Notes under the pieces: model-generated | Told to the model about the DNA's origin: nothing | Database searches by the model: none | What the model saw: only the letters and a program-made list of their open reading frames with translations | Shown here: one piece after another, positions 16,089 through 24,231 of the stretch | How positions within the stretch are numbered: position 1 is the stretch's first letter | Layout of the letters: each line of letters starts with the position of its first letter | Program-made: the position numbers and the translations under genes | Virus record (IMG/VR): IMGVR_UViG_3300011113_000683 | Coordinates: 1 to 29,124 of that record | DNA from: a virus | DNA: 29,124 nt | Direction: 5' to 3' (one strand)

Positions 16089-17384
16089 TTAACATCCTTT
16101 TAGTTTTATAAATGATGGGATACTTTCACCACTTTCAAGTTTAGTAATTCCCGCACCTTTTAAAAAATAACCTCCGTTAGATGATTTATATATAAATTCT
16201 CCTGAAGCTCTTCCAGTACTAATAAAATTTGTTGTATTAAAACTCTCATCAATTGACCCATCAGGGTTTAGTCTCTTATAAACCGTTGTTACAATATCCC
16301 CTTCCTCAACACCATAAGAGACTAATATTTTACCATCAACATCTAAATCTATTGACCTCACAGGACCTGGTAAATTTGGGTTGATAAAAGTATTGTCAAT
16401 TCCAACACCAAAGTCCAATTGTTCAATTCTTAAAATGTAACTATATCCATCAACATTTGTAAAAAACCCACCAACTAAAATTTTACCATTACCAACATAC
16501 TTAATCGAAGTTATATAATCATTAATTTCTGTAAATGGCGAAAACCATTCATCGTCAACATATCCATATTGGTCTAAGAAAGTTATGTTAATATTTCCAA
16601 AGTTTTGATATTCTTCAAATTTTCCTCCAATTGCTATTTTATAATAATTTGGATTATTAGTTGGAATTATTTCTATACTAAAAACAGAAGAAGTATTTGC
16701 CGGCCAAAATTGGGTTTGACGATTAATTTGAGTATCCGTTTGATTGGAAAAATTTATATCTATACTCCCGTCCATGTTAAGTTTATAAATTTGTTGTGAA
16801 TAACTTGGAGTGTTGGCGGTATAATTAATTTTAAAAGGACTTTGACCTGCTCTCATATACGTCAAAATTTTATTATCTGGCGTAATTTTGACTAAAGAGC
16901 GAGCAACAGGATTTGAGGTTCTAAACCCCAAAATGAATGAATTATCAAATGATAAATCCGCATTTAATTTTCTTAAAAATCTATTAGAATTTCCACTCCA
17001 CAAATATTGATTAAGCGGTAATTGTGCAATAGATAGTGGGTTAGTTAAAGAAGTATTGTTAATTAAAACTTCTCCACTTTTACTATCAACAACTGATGTT
17101 CCATTAATTCTACCCAAAATAAGTTTATTTTCACCATAAAAAGGATTTTGGTCTAAGCAAATTATTACAATACCACCCAAACTATGAACAAAATCAGGGT
17201 CATATAAACCTTGTTCAAAAGTACAGGGTACAAAATTGTTAGTACCAGGTTCTATTGCAGGATATTGGTTTGTTTCTGAAAATTGATTTTTGGGTACTAA
17301 AGTTGATGGTGTTCCTGTGTTACCAATAACCATTTTAGTTCCATTAAATTTTCTGTTTGTTTTTTTTCTCTGACTAAGTCCCAT
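16089..17384 (-). CDS. Delta-60 repeat (DUF5122-type) beta-propeller protein
   Basis: A 431-residue protein starting at the ATG that overlaps the terminase stop (TAATG). A longer frame from 17408 is less likely. It contains repeated signatures of the delta-60 repeat family: strands such as GKILVGGFFTNVDGY and YKIAIGGKFEEYQ, with caps YKLNMDGSIDINF, YKRLNPDGSIDESF and FLRKLNADLSFDNSF, spaced roughly 60 residues apart or in multiples. These repeats fold as a beta-propeller and are common in large Bacteroidetes surface proteins. No signal peptide or transmembrane segment is seen. Its place between terminase and portal suggests a virion part such as a head or neck fibre, or a captured adhesin. 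The basic N-terminus (SQRKKTNRKFNG) may anchor it. Confidence 0.75.
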   Translation of the reverse strand: MGLSQRKKTNRKFNGTKMVIGNTGTPSTLVPKNQFSETNQYPAIEPGTNNFVPCTFEQGLYDPDFVHSLGGIVIICLDQNPFYGENKLILGRINGTSVVDSKSGEVLINNTSLTNPLSIAQLPLNQYLWSGNSNRFLRKLNADLSFDNSFILGFRTSNPVARSLVKITPDNKILTYMRAGQSPFKINYTANTPSYSQQIYKLNMDGSIDINFSNQTDTQINRQTQFWPANTSSVFSIEIIPTNNPNYYKIAIGGKFEEYQNFGNINITFLDQYGYVDDEWFSPFTEINDYITSIKYVGNGKILVGGFFTNVDGYSYILRIEQLDFGVGIDNTFINPNLPGPVRSIDLDVDGKILVSYGVEEGDIVTTVYKRLNPDGSIDESFNTTNFISTGRASGEFIYKSSNGGYFLKGAGITKLESGESIPSFIKLKGC

Positions 17385-19135
17385 TATCGCATTCCTCCAA
17401 ATAACCAAGAATGTTTCATATAATCGTCCTTGGTTGCAGTATTAGGTTTATAATTATTGTTTTCAATAATCGGGTTAAAGTAACTTGTTTGTTGTTGGGT
17501 AGTTGTGTTTACGTGCCAAGAATCAATCATGGCCTTTGTATGCTCGGTTACTTTTGTCATTGATGTGAATGAATTTTCACCCACATATATACACATAGCC
17601 GTAGCCATAATTAAATCATCATGATGTCCTTTTTGATGGTCAGGTCTTCCATTTACGTATACAAAAGTTGACATTTCATTAAGTAATCTGTTTGAGTATA
17701 CTTTAAATCCATGTCTCAAATATTCCTCAAAAGTTGCAATAATTTGAACTCGTTTTGCGTTAAAATTAATGCCAGGTATTTTATCCGCAGCTTTTGGGTC
17801 AAACTTCCATTTGTTTTGATAATCAACTCCATCTACATACAAATTTCTATATCCTAATTCTTGTAATTTTCTTGAAGTTGTAACTCCCATTCCACCTGTA
17901 ATATCCACAACAATAAATGCTGAATACATATTACCCCACTTATAACATATTTCAGCCAAAGTATCAGGTGGAATTTTACCAATATATTCTGCAACTTGTT
18001 CCCTTGTATCAAAATCTAATATTTGGAATGTTGAAAAGTCTTCGCTATCCCCTCTACTTACGTCAACTCCCATTATGTATTTGTGCCCAATTTCAGGTTC
18101 TTTCCAAATCCATAATGAACCTCCCATAAATTTGTTTTGAGGTTCCTTAACTAAATTAACTCGTATATTATCTAATATATTGTTATCAAATACATTATCA
18201 CCTGAACCCAAAAATGCACATTCTAACTCCTGATTAACCTTTCTTCTATCATATTTGAGTTTTTTAACCATTGACTCATACCAAGAAGAATGTGGTTTAT
18301 ACCCACTTGCAATTAAAGCCTTTATGTCATCAAAATTCCTTTCTCTTGGAGGTACATCCTTATAATCTATTGTTTCAACTTCAGGGTATTCATCCCTGTT
18401 TAAATAATAATGAATGATGTCGTTAACTTTTATTAACGATAAATCTTTTGTATATCTTGGGTCTTTAAACCAAACCATTTCCGAGATTTTAAACTCGTTC
18501 ATGTTCTTTAATGCTTGGTCATATATTTCATAATAAATTGGGTCATACCCATTTGGGGTTGATACAACAATTACTTTACCCCCTGTGGATAATGACGCCA
18601 TACAAGCCGCCCAAAAATCTCCGTCGGCTTCAATATACGCGGCTTCATCAAATACAAGTATAGTTGGTGTATAACCACGTAAAGCGTCTTTAGATGTAGC
18701 AACAGCTTTTACCTCACACCCGTTTGTTAATTTGAAGTGTCTTTGTGAGTTTTTTTCAGATGAGAATGTAACACCGACCCACTTTGGCCATTGTTCAGTA
18801 AAACCTCTAATTTTATTTGCCATTTCAACTGCAGTATCCAATTTGTTGGCAATGATTAGAATTTTTTCAGGTTTGTTTTTTCTTGCAAAAACCAATCGTT
18901 TTGATGTCCAAGCCGCAGTTACAGTAGATACACCAGCCTGACGATATTTTAATGCAATGTTTTCATTAAAGTTTTCATAGTCTTCCAATAAACTTATTTG
19001 GTCAGGAAATAATTCCAAAGGGACATATTTTGATACCGTGTTGTCATAAGTTTGTAAATAGGTTTTAAGTGCATATTCTGTCGATTTCATACACTTACCA
19101 TATTCAATAATGACTTGCTCTTTTGTTAAACTCAT
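17384..19135 (-). CDS. terL: Terminase large subunit, gp17-like
   Basis: A 583-residue DNA-packaging motor. ATPase motifs: a Walker A variant KYRQAGVST (residues 63-71), Walker B TILVFDEAAYIE (158-169) with catalytic Glu164, and the coupling motif VIVVSTPNG (188-196). The RNase H-like nuclease domain has YIMGVDVSRGDSEDF (Asp358 region), AFIVVDITGG (Asp411) and HHDDLIMA (504-511), the three acidic groups needed for metal binding. The length is close to T4 gp17 (610 aa). The ATG is preceded by a TATTTAT motif at 7 nt and by the terminator of the upstream unit, so this gene starts a transcript. No small terminase is recognised in the window. Confidence 0.95.
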   Translation of the reverse strand: MSLTKEQVIIEYGKCMKSTEYALKTYLQTYDNTVSKYVPLELFPDQISLLEDYENFNENIALKYRQAGVSTVTAAWTSKRLVFARKNKPEKILIIANKLDTAVEMANKIRGFTEQWPKWVGVTFSSEKNSQRHFKLTNGCEVKAVATSKDALRGYTPTILVFDEAAYIEADGDFWAACMASLSTGGKVIVVSTPNGYDPIYYEIYDQALKNMNEFKISEMVWFKDPRYTKDLSLIKVNDIIHYYLNRDEYPEVETIDYKDVPPRERNFDDIKALIASGYKPHSSWYESMVKKLKYDRRKVNQELECAFLGSGDNVFDNNILDNIRVNLVKEPQNKFMGGSLWIWKEPEIGHKYIMGVDVSRGDSEDFSTFQILDFDTREQVAEYIGKIPPDTLAEICYKWGNMYSAFIVVDITGGMGVTTSRKLQELGYRNLYVDGVDYQNKWKFDPKAADKIPGINFNAKRVQIIATFEEYLRHGFKVYSNRLLNEMSTFVYVNGRPDHQKGHHDDLIMATAMCIYVGENSFTSMTKVTEHTKAMIDSWHVNTTTQQQTSYFNPIIENNNYKPNTATKDDYMKHSWLFGGMR

Positions 19136-19142
19136 ATATGTT

Positions 19143-19149
19143 ATAAATA
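19143..19149 (-). promoter_or_regulatory. TATTTAT motif before the terminase gene
   Basis: On the minus strand the bases read AAGTATTTATA, 7 nt before the terminase ATG and just after a terminator. The AAGTATTTAT core also occurs at 24217-24223 and 28521-28527. Confidence 0.5.
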
Positions 19150-19161
19150 CTTAGAAATAAT

Positions 19162-19185
19162 AAACCCCTCAACTTGGAGGGGTTT
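19162..19185 (-). terminator. Terminator hairpin after the 521-aa gene
   Basis: A 9-bp stem, AAACCCCTC and GAGGGGTTT, with a 6-nt loop, lies 8 nt past the minus-strand stop at 19194. The T-tract on the minus strand is interrupted (TTTATTATTT), so termination may be partial. Confidence 0.75.
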
Positions 19186-19193
19186 AATGTTTT

Positions 19194-20759
19194 TTATAAT
19201 CCTAAATCAGATAAGTAATCGTCATCGGTTTCATCGCTCTTATACTTTTTCTTTTCTCTGTATGATGGATTACTTTGCATTTTTGATTGTAATTTCTTTG
19301 ACTTATCTACTAATCCCTGTATGTAGTTTTCTGCAAACTGAGGGTCAGAAAGTCCCATAGTAAATAAAGACTTGGCAAGTTCAACCAAAGTTTCATACTT
19401 TTCTTCAGATAAAAACTTTAACATAAATGGAGTTAAGTCTCTTTGCTCTTGCGAATCTGAAACTAATCTGTTAAATATTTTATAAAACTCTAAATAGAAT
19501 TTTTCACCATATACTAAATCGTAAGCTTCAATTTCAAGTGAAGTTGCTTGTTTTTTAGCAAGTTGACCTTTTTCACTTTTATCACCACCGGCAGATGTGA
19601 AAAACATAATTACACCCTTAACCAATTCGTGAACCAAAAGTGGTAATGTCATCGCTCTCGCTCTGATAATGAACGGGCCAGATTGTGATGGTGATTGCGA
19701 TGGACGATTTTCTTGTCTTGGTGGTTGAGGGGTTTCCTCTTCGTCATCATCTTCTTCATCGTCACCTCCTCCACCTGGTCTTTGCATCCCACTTGGTGGT
19801 TTAACTTCTATTTGACCAATTTGTCCACCTCCAGTTGTTGCAATACTTCCAATATCGGGGAATAACCAATACATGTGTAACATAATTGGTTGTAAAATAT
19901 TTGATAATTGTATAATTCTTTCTCCACCGGGTAATTCCTCAATTCTATCACTACAAATATCATAAGCATTTGCGTAATAAAGAGCCATACCTCTTCTGAA
20001 TAAATTAATAATCATTCTTCTTGACACTTCATCTGAAAATGCCGCTTTAGCTTTTTCCGCAGTTTCAGGAGACATAACAAATGATGTCTCAATAGCCTCT
20101 TTGGCTTTCTCCTCATCAAATTCAACACCCATACTTTCAAAGTCATCCCTCATTTGCTCTAACTTCTCTTTCTTCTCCTCATCAACGTCTGCAAATTTTT
20201 TCATGATTTCTTCATCAGAAATGTTTTCAACCCTGTCCTTCATCCCTTTTAATTTTTTCAAAAAACCTTCAGTAAACTTTCCGTCTAACTGTAATTTCTT
20301 TGCAAAAAACTCTCTATCAATACCCATTGCTTTTTCAACTGACTCACTTGCGATTTCTTCTAAAGCCTCTCTGTTTCTATTTTGTAATTGGAGTAGTTCT
20401 TGTAATAACATCCCAACTAATTGGTATAGTTCGGCAAATGCGGTTTGAGCATCTCTTTTTAATGATTGGTTACCCGCAACTAATCTTCTATCAATCCCTG
20501 AATATCTATTAAACAATCTTTCTAATCTAACAATTGACTCTTTAAACGCTTCAGATGTAAAGAAATCAACTTGAGCTTGGGTTAGTCCAAATTTACTAAG
20601 AGGTAATTCCCCTCTTTCAATTTTTCCTTTAAGTGAACCTGCAGGTCTTGCTCCTCCAACTTCAGTCCCAAAACTCATTGGTGGGGCTTCGTTCAATAAT
20701 TTTTTGAACTTGTCAACCAATTGGTTTTCTGTGATTGTTTTTTTACTCTTTAGTCTCAT
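19194..20759 (-). CDS. Leader-bearing virion or core-like protein, 521 aa (family unrecognised)
   Basis: Residues 1-24 (for example ENQLVDKFKKLLNE, then APPM) look like a protease-type leader ending in LNE. After it comes a helical region with Gln/Leu-rich and Glu/Lys-rich stretches (about 90-225), an SRRMIINLFRRGMALYYANA helix, and an acidic Gly/Pro/Gln linker near 335-370. A conserved-looking helix follows, ARAMTLPLLVHELVKGVIMF, of a kind I associate with uncharacterised T4-like phage proteins. The tail ends in DETDDDYLSDLGL. It follows the repeat-bearing 281-aa gene by one base and ends at a hairpin. Likely a virion or prohead-core protein, judging by leader and neighbourhood. Confidence 0.6.
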   Translation of the reverse strand: MRLKSKKTITENQLVDKFKKLLNEAPPMSFGTEVGGARPAGSLKGKIERGELPLSKFGLTQAQVDFFTSEAFKESIVRLERLFNRYSGIDRRLVAGNQSLKRDAQTAFAELYQLVGMLLQELLQLQNRNREALEEIASESVEKAMGIDREFFAKKLQLDGKFTEGFLKKLKGMKDRVENISDEEIMKKFADVDEEKKEKLEQMRDDFESMGVEFDEEKAKEAIETSFVMSPETAEKAKAAFSDEVSRRMIINLFRRGMALYYANAYDICSDRIEELPGGERIIQLSNILQPIMLHMYWLFPDIGSIATTGGGQIGQIEVKPPSGMQRPGGGGDDEEDDDEEETPQPPRQENRPSQSPSQSGPFIIRARAMTLPLLVHELVKGVIMFFTSAGGDKSEKGQLAKKQATSLEIEAYDLVYGEKFYLEFYKIFNRLVSDSQEQRDLTPFMLKFLSEEKYETLVELAKSLFTMGLSDPQFAENYIQGLVDKSKKLQSKMQSNPSYREKKKYKSDETDDDYLSDLGL

Positions 20760-20760
20760 A

Positions 20761-21606
20761 TCAATTATCTTTTTTGTTTTTTAACATTCCCATTCTTTTA
20801 ACTTTTGACATAAACCATTCTAAATTTTTTGCTTCAGGGTCAGTCAATTCTGCTTCAGGGTCTTCATTTGGATATGGCTCATCCCACGGGTCAAAATCAG
20901 TATCTGTGTCAGGTTTTACACCTGGTTTTGGTTTTACCAAAGGGTCAGGTGAGTTTGACTCAGGGTCAGGTAATTCTGCTTCAGGGTCTTCATTTGGATA
21001 TGGCTCATCCCACGGGTCAAAATCAGTATCTGTGTCAGGTTTTACACCTGGTTTTGGTTTTACCAAAGGGTCAGGTGACTCATTTAATTTTTTAACTCTA
21101 ATTGCTTCTAACAAATCTTTTTTAGAAATTTTAGGTGTTAAATGTTTTTCAACAAGTTCAGACATTTTTTGTTCAATCAAAAATTCATAAGGATTTTTAC
21201 CTTCTTCAATTGTTTTCTTAACACCTTTTACACATCTTTCATATTTTTTCATTTGACCTTTAGTCCATTCACTTCTTTCAGATGTTCCAAATTCATCGGA
21301 CAAACTTGATGTACAAATCGCCCAAGGATTTTTACCTTTTTTAGATTTATTTTTTTCCTCTTCCATTGGTGTTGCAACTGTCTTTCCTGCCTTTGTAGAT
21401 ATTTGATATCCTTTAGGTGATGCGGGTAAATTTGCCGAACCATCACCTGTAATTTCATAAGAAGGTTTGTTAACTACTTTTACCTCAGCTTCCTTTACCA
21501 ATCTTTTATGTAAAGCATTTACCTGAGACTCAGTCATTAAAGAAAGGGTTTTCTTACTGAAACCCAACTTCATTATATCTCCGATTTTTTGATTGTGTGT
21601 TTTCAT
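20761..21606 (-). CDS. Leader-bearing protein with duplicated acidic Pro-rich repeat
   Basis: A 281-residue protein. From Met12 it reads MKLGFSKKTLSLMTESQV and then ALHKRLVKEAEV, a long leader of the same style as other genes here ending in VKE. The start at 21606 overlaps the upstream stop (ATGA); the ATG at 21573 is an alternative. The middle has GKNPWAICTSSLSDEFG and KKYERCVKGVKK, a small two-Cys motif that I recall from other marine phage proteins. Residues about 190-270 are two nearly identical 42-residue units rich in Pro, Asp and Glu (KPKPGVKPDTDTDFDPWDE), from a 126-bp tandem duplication. Possibly an internal head protein; the repeat is probably unstructured. Confidence 0.6.
   Translation of the reverse strand: MKTHNQKIGDIMKLGFSKKTLSLMTESQVNALHKRLVKEAEVKVVNKPSYEITGDGSANLPASPKGYQISTKAGKTVATPMEEEKNKSKKGKNPWAICTSSLSDEFGTSERSEWTKGQMKKYERCVKGVKKTIEEGKNPYEFLIEQKMSELVEKHLTPKISKKDLLEAIRVKKLNESPDPLVKPKPGVKPDTDTDFDPWDEPYPNEDPEAELPDPESNSPDPLVKPKPGVKPDTDTDFDPWDEPYPNEDPEAELTDPEAKNLEWFMSKVKRMGMLKNKKDN
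20846..21078. repeat. 126-bp tandem duplication inside the 281-aa gene
   Basis: Two copies with a 126-bp period. Bases 20846-20952 and 20972-21078 appear identical over 107 bp, with differences only at the edges. The period is 42 codons and keeps the frame, giving two KPKPGVKPDTDTDFDPWDE units. The near identity, even at third codon positions, points to a recent event. Confidence 0.9.
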
Positions 21607-21989
21607 AATTCAAATTCTTTATAAAATTCTAATATTATATCTTTTTCGTATAATTTATCTTTAACTTCTTGTTCAGTCATCCCATAATGAAAAACAAGTC
21701 TATTTTCTAAATCTTTATCCTCTTCCCATGCAAGGGCTACGACTTTATCGACCGCATCCTTCATACAAAAAAAATCAGAGTTTTGAACGAGTTCCATTTC
21801 TATACCTTCTCTGTTCAATACTCCGACCTTTTCAATTTCATTTATGTCTGGTGTTGTTGGGTTTCCGTTAGCAGGATTTGTATCCCAATCATCCCCCCAT
21901 ACATCATCACTTTTTGAGAATACAAACTCGTAAGTTTTATTCCCTTTATAATTAGCTCCTAACCCATTTACAAACACTAAATAACTCAT
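21603..21989 (-). CDS. Hypothetical protein, 128 aa
   Basis: An acidic protein opening with strands SYLVFVNGLGANYKGNKTYE and FVFSKSDDVWGDDWD, then a short linker, a strand segment VGVLNREGIEMELVQ and two helices (KDAVDKVVALAWEED, GMTEQEVKDKLYEKD). It appears to be a small folded alpha/beta protein. It overlaps both neighbours by ATGA, giving strict translational coupling among the 412-, 128- and 281-aa genes. No family is recognised, and no catalytic motif is seen. Confidence 0.6.
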   Translation of the reverse strand: MSYLVFVNGLGANYKGNKTYEFVFSKSDDVWGDDWDTNPANGNPTTPDINEIEKVGVLNREGIEMELVQNSDFFCMKDAVDKVVALAWEEDKDLENRLVFHYGMTEQEVKDKLYEKDIILEFYKEFEL

Positions 21990-23224
21990 AGTATCTGTCC
22001 ATTAGGTGTAACTTTCAATTGCTTATTTTTATTTTCAAATACCAAATTACCCTTATTTGTTTTTCCTACAAAGGTAACCTCTGGAAAGCTATTAATCACC
22101 TTTTCAGCAACATTTTTTTGTTTTAAACTTTCAGATAATCTAATAATTTCTTTCAAATCATTTTTCTTTTTGTTTTCAACAACATTTTTTTTAATTTTTT
22201 TCTTGTTTTCAACAAATTTCTTTTCACTTTCAGAAATCATAAAATATTTTGACAATACCTTATCAACTTTAGACTCTTTGAATACTCTATCCATAGCTGT
22301 TGATAGGAATTTCTCGGTCATTTCTCCTTCGCTCATTTCACCGTCTTCTGCTGGCATTTCATCACCTGAAGGTAAGTCTGAAAATTCTTCACCGTCAGTT
22401 GGCATTTCATCATTCATATCCATACCCATATCCTCACCATCTTCTTCCTCACCTTCCAATTTTGTTACAATATCCATTTTGTCATCTTCATCCAAATTGT
22501 CCTCAAGAGCTGATAAAATTGAATTAATAACATATTTTGCGTCTTTTGATGAAATTTCTTCACCAGCATCTTCCATTGCTCTAATTTTTTGTCCCAACTT
22601 ACCTGTAAGTTTTTGAATTGTTTTAAAAGTAACATTAGCATCCTCATCTGAAGAATCTGGTTCGTCAGGAGTTCCCATGTCTTCCATGTTACCCATATCG
22701 TCAGTTGGTAAATCTGTTTCAGGTTCTGCTGGAATGTCTGAATCCATTCCCATATCACCTGACATGTCGGGTTCATCCGGCATTGGTGCGGGTGGTGGAA
22801 CGTCCTCAACGGGTAGAGTATCCTCTACTTCAGGAGCTGCAGGTTTTGGGGTTTTAAGAAAATATTTTTTTTGTTCAGTGAATAAAGAAATACCTTCAGA
22901 AATGTTATTAGTCTGATTAATTTCTTTGGCCATCAAGTTTAATACTTTCATAGCATCGGCATATGAATTATAGTATTTTCTATTTTTCATAGGTGTGATG
23001 TACTCAGACTGACTTTCAGTTAAACCTTGCTTGATTATATACCCCATTTTTTCTTTCACAATATGGTAAACATTACCATCAGCAAGTTTTGTAGTATAAT
23101 CTGTCTTAGAAGTTTCGTTTATTGACAAAGGCGTTACTTCTTTGTAGTGAGCAATTTCTAAAATTCTTTTTATTTTCTCATCTCCCTGAAGTTTTTCACT
23201 TCCTATTGGTTTTAATCCACTCAT
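21986..23224 (-). CDS. Acidic low-complexity protein, scaffold-like
   Basis: A 412-residue protein with an alpha/beta N-terminus (about 40-110), a long Pro/Asp/Glu/Met-rich region (about 125-200: PVEDVPPPAPMPDEPDMSGD), and a helical domain (VTFKTIQKLTGKLGQKIRAM, then YVINSILSALEDNLDEDDK, about 205-265). A second Met/Gly/Asp/Glu stretch and a Lys-rich helical C-terminus follow. This alternation of acidic disorder with helices resembles phage prohead core proteins, and the gene lies in an operon with leader-bearing proteins. It is distinct from the gp22-like scaffold at 10383-11849. SLFTE and KFLSTAMD regions might hold cleavage sites. Role unproven. Confidence 0.55.
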   Translation of the reverse strand: MSGLKPIGSEKLQGDEKIKRILEIAHYKEVTPLSINETSKTDYTTKLADGNVYHIVKEKMGYIIKQGLTESQSEYITPMKNRKYYNSYADAMKVLNLMAKEINQTNNISEGISLFTEQKKYFLKTPKPAAPEVEDTLPVEDVPPPAPMPDEPDMSGDMGMDSDIPAEPETDLPTDDMGNMEDMGTPDEPDSSDEDANVTFKTIQKLTGKLGQKIRAMEDAGEEISSKDAKYVINSILSALEDNLDEDDKMDIVTKLEGEEEDGEDMGMDMNDEMPTDGEEFSDLPSGDEMPAEDGEMSEGEMTEKFLSTAMDRVFKESKVDKVLSKYFMISESEKKFVENKKKIKKNVVENKKKNDLKEIIRLSESLKQKNVAEKVINSFPEVTFVGKTNKGNLVFENKNKQLKVTPNGQIL

Positions 23225-23236
23225 TTTATTTTTTTT

Positions 23237-23419
23237 TTAATTATTTAATCCGTTAAATCCACCAAGTGTTACGGCGTCTAATTGCACTATAACATCAGCT
23301 GAGTTAGTAGCGTTAAAAACTGGATGAGGTTGTAGTCTTGAAATACAAGTACCACACCCTCCTGATACCACATTAGGTATAACTACATAAGTATAAGTTC
23401 CTGATGAAAGTTGTGCCAT
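23237..23419 (-). CDS. Small hypothetical protein, 60 aa
   Basis: A short beta-like protein: MAQLSSGTYTYVVIPNVVSG, a CGTC pair, then VIVQLDAVTLGGFNGLNN. I accept it as a gene because it fills the gap between the 412-aa gene and the nucleotidyltransferase gene and has a TATTTAT motif 12 nt upstream. Its two Cys (CxxC-like spacing) could form a disulfide. A small virion decoration protein would fit its size and strand content, but there is no direct evidence. Confidence 0.45.
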   Translation of the reverse strand: MAQLSSGTYTYVVIPNVVSGGCGTCISRLQPHPVFNATNSADVIVQLDAVTLGGFNGLNN

Positions 23420-23431
23420 ATATTTTTCTTT

Positions 23432-23438
23432 ATAAATA
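23432..23438 (-). promoter_or_regulatory. TATTTAT motif before the 60-aa gene
   Basis: On the minus strand TATTTAT lies 12 nt before the ATG at 23419. The complement reads TATAAATA. Confidence 0.4.
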
Positions 23439-23456
23439 TATCATTAATTTATTATT

Positions 23457-24212
23457 TTAAAAAAATGTGTTTAATTCTTGTAGTGATAGTTTTTGGTCTA
23501 ATAACTTATCTCTCATTTCCAACAGCTTACCAATATAACCGTTTCTTCTTAGGTACTTAAAAACTAAATTCTCTATTGAGAATTCTCCTCCTTTTTCTAA
23601 CCCTGATTGTCTACATTTTTTAATTTTTTTGTAACATTTTTTCAAAGTTTCTTGTGAGTCCTGCAAGTCTTCTTTTTTGGCTTGTTCAATACACTCATCA
23701 ATAATTTTCATCCATTGTTCAGCTTTAGTTTTAATAAGCTCTTTATTGATTTTTTTCACATCTTTAGTTGGTTTACTAATAAACTCATCAAACATTATTG
23801 AGTATACCCCATCACTAAAGGCTTCGGAATTTTCATCTTGCAAATACAATTCAACATCAAAACCTTTTATTTTGATGTCATGTTTTAAATTAAATAATGT
23901 CTTTTTTAAATCAAATAGTTCAGAGTATAATTCATACTGTTCATTAGGGAATTGATTATAATCGGCAATTATGTGTAAATCAAAATCAGAGTAATCTGAC
24001 CAATTGTAATTTGATAAAGAGCCCATCAAAACGATGTCTGAAATAATCACATCAATATCTACATAATATAAAAATTCCTGAGCCGCAGATAACAATCTTT
24101 GTCTGATTTCTTTTTTCAAAGTTGCCTTGTTAATATCGGCATAGTTATCCCATACTTTAGGATTAAGCGTATCGTTTAATTCAAAACTTTTAACAATTCT
24201 GTCGTCTTTCAC
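23457..24212 (-). CDS. Predicted nucleotidyltransferase-fold protein
   Basis: A 251-residue protein with the polymerase-beta-type nucleotidyltransferase signature: LMGSLSNYNWSDYSDFDLHI (Gly64-Ser65, Asp76 and Asp78) and a third acidic strand GFDVELYLQD (Asp119). Such proteins transfer a nucleotide to RNA, protein or a small molecule; the target here is unknown. The C-terminal half is helical and Lys/Glu-rich (CIEQAKKEDLQDSQETLKKC). The start is a GTG, only 4 nt after a TATTTAT motif. Lone NTase genes of this type occur in many large phages. No HEPN partner or antitoxin-like gene is visible next to it. Confidence 0.7.
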   Translation of the reverse strand: MKDDRIVKSFELNDTLNPKVWDNYADINKATLKKEIRQRLLSAAQEFLYYVDIDVIISDIVLMGSLSNYNWSDYSDFDLHIIADYNQFPNEQYELYSELFDLKKTLFNLKHDIKIKGFDVELYLQDENSEAFSDGVYSIMFDEFISKPTKDVKKINKELIKTKAEQWMKIIDECIEQAKKEDLQDSQETLKKCYKKIKKCRQSGLEKGGEFSIENLVFKYLRRNGYIGKLLEMRDKLLDQKLSLQELNTFF

Positions 24213-24216
24213 ATAT

Positions 24217-24223
24217 ATAAATA
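24217..24223 (-). promoter_or_regulatory. TATTTAT motif before the NTase gene
   Basis: On the minus strand the bases read GAAGTATTTATATAT and then the GTG start. With only 4 nt of spacing, a promoter here would give a leaderless transcript. Confidence 0.4.
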
Positions 24224-24231
24224 CTTCAAAA

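Noticed and set aside
17385-17408. An upstream start for the beta-propeller gene.
   Set aside because: It would lie inside the terminase frame; the TAATG overlap at 17384 is the usual coupling pattern here.
20846-21078. Possible CRISPR-like or regulatory direct repeat.
   Set aside because: Only two units, no spacers, an exact multiple of three and fully within a coding frame.
20735-21190. A plus-strand 151-aa open frame rich in Ser and Gly with repeated segments.
   Set aside because: It is the antisense image of the tandem repeat in the 281-aa gene; its repeats follow from that gene, and it has no leader or coupling.
22170-22616. A plus-strand Ser-rich 148-aa open frame.
   Set aside because: It is antisense to the Asp/Glu-rich 412-aa gene; acidic codons read as Ser/Phe/Ile on the opposite strand.
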